Assembly: GCF_003867015.1 (NCBI RefSeq)
Contig: NZ_CP032548.1
Coordinates: 2,299,001-2,363,000, forward strand
DNA: 64,000 nt
Source of the DNA: Tenacibaculum singaporense
Lineage (GTDB): Bacteria > Bacteroidota > Bacteroidia > Flavobacteriales > Flavobacteriaceae
Direction: 5' to 3'
Position numbers and translations under genes: made by a program. The notes under the pieces were generated by a model. The model saw only the letters and a list, made by a program, of their open reading frames with translations, was not told where the DNA came from and searched no databases. Shown here in pieces: positions 58,439 through 64,000 of this stretch. How positions within the stretch are numbered: the stretch's first letter is position 1; every line of letters starts with the position of its first letter.

Positions 58439-60211
58439 ATGTCGATTGAAATTACGCGTCTTTTTGACTTTCCTTATTATCAACAAGAAAAATATAAATT
58501 AGATAAAGCATTTACCACAAAAAAAGATGGAAAATGGCAGTCTATTTCAACAAGTGAATATATTAAACAAGCTAATGCTATAAGTAGAGGTTTGTTACGA
58601 TTAGGAGTACAACCTAACGATAAAATTGCTGTAATTTCAACTAATAATAGAACTGAATGGAATGTTTGTGATATTGGAATATTACAAACAGGAGCTCAAA
58701 ACGTTCCTATCTATCCAACTATTTCTAAAGAAGACTACGAATATATTTTAAACCATTCTGAAGCTACTTATTGTTTTGTTTCTGATAATACCATTCTAGA
58801 AAAACTAAATCAAATAAAAGCGAATACTAAGCTAAAAGAGGTTTTTACTTTTGATGATATCCAAGGAGAAAAAAGCTGGCAAGAAGTTTTAGATTTAGGA
58901 AAAGATGAAAGCAATCAGAATGAAGTTGAAGAGCGTAAAAATGCTATTCAAACTGATGATTTAGCTACCTTAATTTACACCTCTGGAACAACAGGACGTC
59001 CAAAAGGAGTAATGTTAAGTCATAAAAATGTAGTTTCAAATGTACTGAGCAGTGAAAAACGTGTTCCGCTAGAATATGGCCAAGGAAGAGCTCTAAGCTT
59101 CTTACCTGTTTGCCACATCTTTGAACGTATGATTTTGTATTTATATCAATACTGTGGTATTTCTATCTATTTTGCTGAGGCTATTGATAAATTGAGTGAA
59201 AATGCTCAAGAAATAAAGCCGCATGTCATGACTGCAGTGCCAAGGCTGTATGAAAAGATTTACGATAAGATTTATGCCAAGGGAGCTGATTTAACAGGAA
59301 TTAAAAAGAAGTTATTCTTTTGGGCGATAGAATTAGGTTTACAATACGAGCCTTATGGAGCTAATGGATGGTGGTATGAAAAGAAACTAAGCATTGCCAG
59401 AAAACTTATTTTCTCAAAATGGCAAGCCGCTTTAGGTGGAGAGTTAAAAATTATGGTTTCTGGTTCCGCTGCATTACAACCACGTTTAACTAGAGTATTT
59501 ACAGCCGCTGGAATGCCTGTAATGGAAGGTTATGGTCTTACTGAGACTTCTCCTGTAATTGCTGTAAACGATATGCGTGATGGTGGGTTTAAACTAGGAA
59601 CTGTTGGTAGACTGATTGACGGTGTTGAGGTTAAAATAGCTGATAATGGAGAGATTTTAGTAAAGGGACCAAACATAATGCAAGGATATTATAAAGATCC
59701 TGAAAAAACTGCTGAAGCTTTACAAAACGGATACTTCCATACAGGTGATAAAGGTGAATTATGTGAAGATGGTTTCTTAAAAATAACCGGACGTACCAAA
59801 GAAATGTTTAAAACGTCTGGAGGTAAATATATTATTCCACCATTATTAGAAGGTCAATTAAAACAATCTCGCTTTATTGAGCAAGTTATGGTGATTGGTG
59901 AAGGCGAAAAAATGGCTGCTGCATTTATTCAACCAAACTTTGAGTTTGTACGTGAATGGGCACAAAGACATAACGTTACTGTAGGAGACAATAAAGACTT
60001 GGTAAACAACCCTAAAGTAATAGAACGAATTCAAGAAGAAGTAGACTATGCCAATACTAAATTTGGTAAGTGGGAAACTATTAAAAAGTTTGAATTAACT
60101 GAAGAAGAATGGTCTATTGATGGAGGACAACTCACCCCTACCATGAAAATGAAACGAAACATTATCAAAGAAATGTATAAAGACTTATACGATAAAATTT
60201 ATAGAGACTAA
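58439..60211 (+). CDS. Long-chain acyl-CoA synthetase (AMP-forming), copy 2
   Basis: 590 residues, colinear with the preceding gene: LATLIYTSGTTGRPKGVMLSHKN, FLPVCHIFERMILYL, VSGSAALQPRLTRVF, GYGLTETSPVIAV, YFHTGDKGELCEDGFLKITGRTKEMFKTSGGKYIIP and LTPTMKMKRN. The two copies share most motif residues but differ in the N-terminal 150 residues, the fatty-acid gate side and the C-terminal insert, so they probably differ in chain preference or regulation (inference). It ends in a strong terminator. Confidence 0.94.
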   Translation: MSIEITRLFDFPYYQQEKYKLDKAFTTKKDGKWQSISTSEYIKQANAISRGLLRLGVQPNDKIAVISTNNRTEWNVCDIGILQTGAQNVPIYPTISKEDYEYILNHSEATYCFVSDNTILEKLNQIKANTKLKEVFTFDDIQGEKSWQEVLDLGKDESNQNEVEERKNAIQTDDLATLIYTSGTTGRPKGVMLSHKNVVSNVLSSEKRVPLEYGQGRALSFLPVCHIFERMILYLYQYCGISIYFAEAIDKLSENAQEIKPHVMTAVPRLYEKIYDKIYAKGADLTGIKKKLFFWAIELGLQYEPYGANGWWYEKKLSIARKLIFSKWQAALGGELKIMVSGSAALQPRLTRVFTAAGMPVMEGYGLTETSPVIAVNDMRDGGFKLGTVGRLIDGVEVKIADNGEILVKGPNIMQGYYKDPEKTAEALQNGYFHTGDKGELCEDGFLKITGRTKEMFKTSGGKYIIPPLLEGQLKQSRFIEQVMVIGEGEKMAAAFIQPNFEFVREWAQRHNVTVGDNKDLVNNPKVIERIQEEVDYANTKFGKWETIKKFELTEEEWSIDGGQLTPTMKMKRNIIKEMYKDLYDKIYRD

Positions 60212-60218
60212 TCGTTTA

Positions 60219-60246
60219 AAAAAGTGTTGTGAGAGCAACACTTTTT
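60219..60246 (+). terminator. Terminator of acyl-CoA synthetase copy 2
   Basis: AAAAGTGTTG - TGAGAG - CAACACTTTT, then TCTTTTT. It overlaps an in-frame GTG (60229) of the next gene, which is therefore not the start. Confidence 0.85.
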
Positions 60247-60255
60247 CTTTTTATT

Positions 60256-61878
60256 ATGACCAAAATTATTTCTTTTTCTTCGGATGTTTCTACTATTGAA
60301 TTACCTAAAAAATTCGATTATCCTTATAATTATTCACCTCATACTCTAGCACAAATAGCTGCTAAAGAATTACAAGAATATTTAACAAATCAAACTGATT
60401 TTTCGCACAACTTTGGAATTAAAAACCCTGTGGATAATAACTCACTAGGAAAAATGTTTGGAGTCTTAGTCGTGCAAGATCAAAATGGAACTTTAGGCTA
60501 TTTAGCTGCATTCTCTGGTAAACTTGCTGAAAGCACACAACACAAACATTTTGTTCCGCCTGTTTTTGATGTTTTAGATAAAAATGAATTCTACCTTACA
60601 ACAGAAGAACGACTTAATGAGTTAACCCATAAAATAGAAAGTCTAGAAAGTTCCGCTGGTTTTATTGAAACAAAAAAAGCATATCAAAAAACGCAACAAC
60701 TGCACGAAAAGCTTTTAGCTGAAGAACAATCAAAAATTAAACAACGAAGAAAACTTAGAAAAAAGCTAGGGCAACAAAACAATCAACTAAACATAAATGA
60801 AGAGTTTTACTTACGTGAATACGAAGTGTATTTAAACGATAAAATAGCAACATCAAAAAAAGCGTACCAAGTAAAGCAACATCAAATTGAGGAGTTGAAA
60901 CAACAACGTATAAACCTTTCAGCTTGGGCGCAACAAGAAATATTTAAAAAGTATGTGTTTCTTAACTATCAAGGAGAAACTAAAAACTTATTAGATATTT
61001 TTACAGACTCCACTCAAAACATTCCTGCTGGTGCTGGTGATTGTTGCGCTCCTAAATTACTTCAATATGCATACAAACATCAATTAAAACCTATTTGTAT
61101 GGCTGAATTTTGGTGGGGAAAACCTTTAAAAACTTCCATAAGAAAACATCAAAATTATTACCCTGCTTGTACTGGTAAATGCAAACCTATTCTAACGCAT
61201 ATGTTACAAGGAGTGACTGTAGAAGAGAATCCGTCAGTTGCTCTATTAAAGGAAGAAAAAGAAATTACAATTATTCATGAGGATTCTGATTTGTTAGTCA
61301 TCAACAAACCACATGAGTTATTATCGGTAGCTGGAAAAGAAATAAAAGACTCTGTGTTTAGTCGTATTCAAAAACTATATCCAAAAGCAACAGGTCCGTT
61401 AGTTGTGCATCGATTAGACATGTCAACCTCTGGAATTCTCTTAGTTGCTAAAAATGAAGAAACTTATAAAGCTTTACAAGCACAATTTGTTCATAAAACT
61501 ATACAAAAACGCTATGTGGCTTTATTAGATGGTATTTTAAAAGAAGATAAAGGAAAAATTGAGTTACCACTTAGAGTAGATTTAAACGACCGCCCTAAAC
61601 AGCTTGTGTGTTATGAACACGGAAAGAAAGCACTAACTCAATGGGAAACCATAGAAACTGTAGACAATAAAACTAAAGTTTACTTTTATCCTATAACAGG
61701 ACGTACACACCAGTTACGTGTACATGCTGCACATAATTTAGGGTTAAATACTCCAATTATAGGTGATGATTTATACGGAAACAAAGCAGATAGGTTATAT
61801 TTACATGCTGAAAAAATCACATTTGTACATCCTACTTCAAAAAAACAAGTAAGTTTTACTTCCCCTGCACCTTTTTAA
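60256..61878 (+). CDS. Long RluA-family RNA pseudouridine synthase
   Basis: 540 residues from ATG 60256. The C-terminal ~210 residues are a standard RluA catalytic domain (IIHEDSDLLVINKPHELLSVAGK, catalytic Asp in LVVHRLDMSTSGILLVAKN, TGRTHQLRVHAAH, GDDLYGN). The N-terminal ~330 residues are extra: an FGVLVVQDQNGTLGYLAAFSG segment, a long charged coiled coil (about 120-235) and a Cys-containing NIPAGAGDCCAPKLLQYAY...MAEFWWG...YYPACTGKCKPIL block. This long form is known in other bacteria; the RNA target is unknown. No promoter was identified between the terminator and the ATG. Confidence 0.9.
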   Translation: MTKIISFSSDVSTIELPKKFDYPYNYSPHTLAQIAAKELQEYLTNQTDFSHNFGIKNPVDNNSLGKMFGVLVVQDQNGTLGYLAAFSGKLAESTQHKHFVPPVFDVLDKNEFYLTTEERLNELTHKIESLESSAGFIETKKAYQKTQQLHEKLLAEEQSKIKQRRKLRKKLGQQNNQLNINEEFYLREYEVYLNDKIATSKKAYQVKQHQIEELKQQRINLSAWAQQEIFKKYVFLNYQGETKNLLDIFTDSTQNIPAGAGDCCAPKLLQYAYKHQLKPICMAEFWWGKPLKTSIRKHQNYYPACTGKCKPILTHMLQGVTVEENPSVALLKEEKEITIIHEDSDLLVINKPHELLSVAGKEIKDSVFSRIQKLYPKATGPLVVHRLDMSTSGILLVAKNEETYKALQAQFVHKTIQKRYVALLDGILKEDKGKIELPLRVDLNDRPKQLVCYEHGKKALTQWETIETVDNKTKVYFYPITGRTHQLRVHAAHNLGLNTPIIGDDLYGNKADRLYLHAEKITFVHPTSKKQVSFTSPAPF

Positions 61879-61965
61879 TCGCAGGGCGATAGATAGCCAA
61901 AAAATTCCTTAAACTTATTTTAAAATAGTTTTAAGTATTATTTGTGTAGCTAATATTGCACAATT

Positions 61966-63261
61966 TTATACTACGTATTTTGTCTTTTTAAGTGTGCTTA
62001 AAATGATAAACGAGGCTAAAAAGAAAATTGCTAGACACAATACACTCCATTGCATAGAGCCTGTAATAGCGTTTAATGCTCCATATACAGCAGTTCCTAA
62101 AACAATGGCTATTTTTTCAGTAACATCATAAAAACTAAAATAAGTAGCATGATCTTCTGTTTCTGGTAACAACTTAGAGTATGTAGAGCGTGTTAAGGTT
62201 TGAATAGCTCCTTGTACCAGCCCTAATAAACCACCTAGTCCATAAAAATAAACTGCTACATTTTCTTGAGATTTATCTAACATAAAAGCACAAAAACAAA
62301 CTAACATCCACACTACAATAGTTACTTTCAAAGCAGTAATATTTCCCCATTTTTCTGAAAACCTTGAAAATAAAATCGCTCCTAAAATTGCTACTATTTG
62401 TACTAATAAAATGGTAATTATTAAACTCGTAGATGACAAACCTAATTCCGAAGAACCAAAAATAGCAGCCATTAAAATAATAGTTTGCACACTAATACTT
62501 AACAAAAAGAAAGAAATTAAAAAACGTTTTAAAGTTGGATAGTTTAATACTTCTTTTATCACTATTTGTAACTCTTTGTACCCTTTCCATATATAATCTT
62601 TTTCAGGTTTTTTGTTATAAACGTTTCCTGGCAATCGCTTAAAGGTTACTTGGGCAAATCCAAGCCACCATAAACCTACCATAACAAAAGAAATTCTAGA
62701 CGCCATTCCTGCACTGATTCCTAAAATTTCAGGAAACATAATCATCGCCAAATTGATGAGTAATAAAATTACAGAACCAATATACCCATATACAAAACCT
62801 TTAGCACTAGCTCTATCTTGTTGTTCTGGATGTGCTACCTCAGGTAAATAAGCATTATAAAACACCAAACTTGCCCAAAAGCCTATACTTGCTAAAACAG
62901 TAAATAAAATACCTATCCATACAGTATCAATTCCATCAAAAAAGTACAAACTCATTACCGATAATGCTCCTAGAGTACAGAAAAACTTCATAAACTTTTT
63001 CTTACTACCAGTATAATCTGCAATACCCGATAATATTGGAGAAATAAAAGCTACTACTAAAAACGAAAAAGACAATGCATAGCTATATAAACTATCTGGA
63101 TGCTCCCAGTCCATTCCTAAAAAGCTTACAATTTTACCTTCTGTTACTCCGCTGTAATACAACGGAAAAACAGCTGTGCTAATTACCAATGAATATACTG
63201 AGTTGGCCCAATCGTAAAATGCCCATCCGTTAATTAACTTCTTATCTCCTATTTTGTACAT
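61966..63261 (-). CDS. MFS transporter, UMF1/Atg22-like
   Basis: 431 residues from ATG 63261 (MYKIGDKKLINGWAFYDWANS); the frame runs 9 codons further but those overlap the upstream gene's terminator. About twelve membrane helices, with the family-typical N-terminus NGWAFYDWANSVYSLVISTAVFPLYYS and ADYTGSKKKFMKFFCTLGA loop. The Atg22/UMF1 family exports amino acids in yeast vacuoles; bacterial members are uncharacterised. It is 67 bp downstream of the M48 peptidase gene, separated by a terminator. Confidence 0.88.
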   Translation of the reverse strand: MYKIGDKKLINGWAFYDWANSVYSLVISTAVFPLYYSGVTEGKIVSFLGMDWEHPDSLYSYALSFSFLVVAFISPILSGIADYTGSKKKFMKFFCTLGALSVMSLYFFDGIDTVWIGILFTVLASIGFWASLVFYNAYLPEVAHPEQQDRASAKGFVYGYIGSVILLLINLAMIMFPEILGISAGMASRISFVMVGLWWLGFAQVTFKRLPGNVYNKKPEKDYIWKGYKELQIVIKEVLNYPTLKRFLISFFLLSISVQTIILMAAIFGSSELGLSSTSLIITILLVQIVAILGAILFSRFSEKWGNITALKVTIVVWMLVCFCAFMLDKSQENVAVYFYGLGGLLGLVQGAIQTLTRSTYSKLLPETEDHATYFSFYDVTEKIAIVLGTAVYGALNAITGSMQWSVLCLAIFFLASFIILSTLKKTKYVV

Positions 63262-63271
63262 ATAAATTATA

Positions 63272-63304
63272 ATAAAAAAACCGCTCATGTAACATGAACG
63301 GTTT
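63272..63304 (-). terminator. Terminator of the M48 peptidase gene
   Basis: AAACCGCTCATGT and ACATGAACGGTTT pair with one mismatch, then T7 on the minus strand. It covers the alternative MFS start at 63288. Confidence 0.8.
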
Positions 63305-63328
63305 GCAATATACTATAATTTATCAATC

Positions 63329-64000
63329 TTATTTACTCGTAGGCACGTTGTATTTTGCTGCTAACTTTTTAGCTTCTGGTAAAAAGTTTCTTAAAGTCTG
63401 AATACGAGTTTGATTAGATGGGTGTGTACTCATAAATTCTGGTGGAGCTCCTCCTCCTGAGCGTTCACTCATTCGTACCCATACTTCAGCAGCTTCTTCT
63501 CCTTTATATCCTGCCATAATCATAAAAACTAACCCTAACTTATCTGCTTCGGTTTCATGCTCTCTACTAAATGGTAACATTACTCCTACTTGCGTTCCTA
63601 AACCGTAAGCCATATTCCACATTTCAGCATTTTTACTATTCTGAGTACTTAAAGCCAAAGCGACTCCTCCTAACTGTTGTAATTGTCCTGTAGACATACG
63701 TTCTTGTCCGTGTTTTGCAAAAGCATGAGCTACCTCATGCCCCATCACAGCAGCAACCCCATCTTCATTAGCACAAATAGGCATAATTCCTGTATAAAAC
63801 ACAACTTTTCCACCAGGCAAACACCAAGCGTTAACTGTTTTATCTTCTACTAAATTAAATTCCCATTCATAAGAATTTGCTTCTGCAGTCATTCCATTAG
63901 CACGCATAAAACGATCTACTGCTGCTGAAATATTTTTTCCTACACGTCTTATCTGATTTGTTTGTTTTGTGTTAGTAGACAATTTATTCTCTTCTAAAAA
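63329..64000 (-). CDS. M48-family metallopeptidase, N-terminus beyond the window
   Basis: The frame is open to base 64000 (codons before the TTG at 63982 read F-L-E-E-N-K), so the N-terminal part, normally a signal peptide or lipobox, is outside the window. About 223 residues are visible: WCLPGGKVVFYTGIMPI, zinc motif VMGHEVAHAFAKHGQER (HExxH) and the third ligand in SREHETEADKLGLVFM, then STHPSNQTRI. It resembles periplasmic BepA/LoiP-type M48 proteases of envelope quality control. A terminator follows. Confidence 0.92.
   Translation of the reverse strand, partial: FLEENKLSTNTKQTNQIRRVGKNISAAVDRFMRANGMTAEANSYEWEFNLVEDKTVNAWCLPGGKVVFYTGIMPICANEDGVAAVMGHEVAHAFAKHGQERMSTGQLQQLGGVALALSTQNSKNAEMWNMAYGLGTQVGVMLPFSREHETEADKLGLVFMIMAGYKGEEAAEVWVRMSERSGGGAPPEFMSTHPSNQTRIQTLRNFLPEAKKLAAKYNVPTSK

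Noticed and set aside
1..64000. CRISPR array, prophage, restriction or anti-phage island
   Set aside because: No regularly spaced repeats, phage structural genes, nucleases of defence families or integrases were seen; the window is housekeeping and metabolic chromosome.

Overview
The window is an A+T-rich stretch of ordinary chromosome from a member of the Bacteroidota, almost certainly a marine Flavobacteriaceae species; Tenacibaculum or a close relative is plausible, but that is inferred from gene content only. The evidence is the gene set (BshA, DUF3810, OstA-like protein, Oar-type TonB receptor, ABC permease/M1 peptidase fusion, split transketolase), many TTG starts, the lack of Shine-Dalgarno sequences, and many copies of the Bacteroidota promoter -7 box TAnnTTTG. 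No tRNA, rRNA, prophage, insertion sequence or CRISPR array was found.

Layout. 1-9.5 kb: end of rmuC, an outer-membrane barrel, a THUMP-like methyltransferase, fdhD with a LytTR regulator, typA, and proline dehydrogenase coupled to a tiny LETM1-like protein, then aroB. 9.5-17.4 kb: patatin, bshA, N-terminal transketolase subunit, a TPR/AraC membrane regulator, a protein of unknown function and dnaB. 17.5-29.5 kb: DUF3810, pepT, lysA, Oar-like receptor, rpsF-rpsR-rplI, sterol desaturase, and an ECF sigma / anti-sigma-like / barrel operon. 29.5-34.4 kb: a candidate small RNA, relA/spoT, fur, purA, DUF1572. 34.4-37.5 kb: a denitrification operon nirK (fused to cytochrome c) - nirV - sco. 37.6-43 kb: PLP decarboxylase, ostA-like, class III aminotransferase, alpha/beta hydrolase. 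43.2-48.8 kb: the threonine operon. 48.8-56.5 kb: a pseudo-esterase, an ABC export/peptidase operon and a divergent LytS/LytT pair. 56.6-64 kb: two tandem acyl-CoA synthetases, a long RluA, an MFS carrier and the 3' part of an M48 peptidase gene.

The most striking item is at 43219-43363. A textbook promoter (TTG-N19-TACATTTG) drives a 32-codon ORF ending in TTTTITTTT-Leu-stop. The stop codon lies inside a short hairpin followed by a T run, just upstream of thrA-(methyltransferase)-thrB-thrC. This looks like a ribosome-mediated threonine attenuator in a Bacteroidota genome. The terminator's 5' arm overlaps the last leader codons and no separate antiterminator is visible.

Other noncoding signals are also notable. 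A ~100-nt two-hairpin RNA with its own promoter and terminator lies between the sigma factor and relA. Paired hairpins with variable stems but a constant CCCCT loop flank lysA and occur upstream of fdhD. A TATGA-N6-TCATA palindrome is centred about -41 upstream of nirK. Several promoters lie only 4-7 nt from the start codon, which predicts leaderless mRNAs. Terminators that overlap longer reading frames were used to correct several gene starts.
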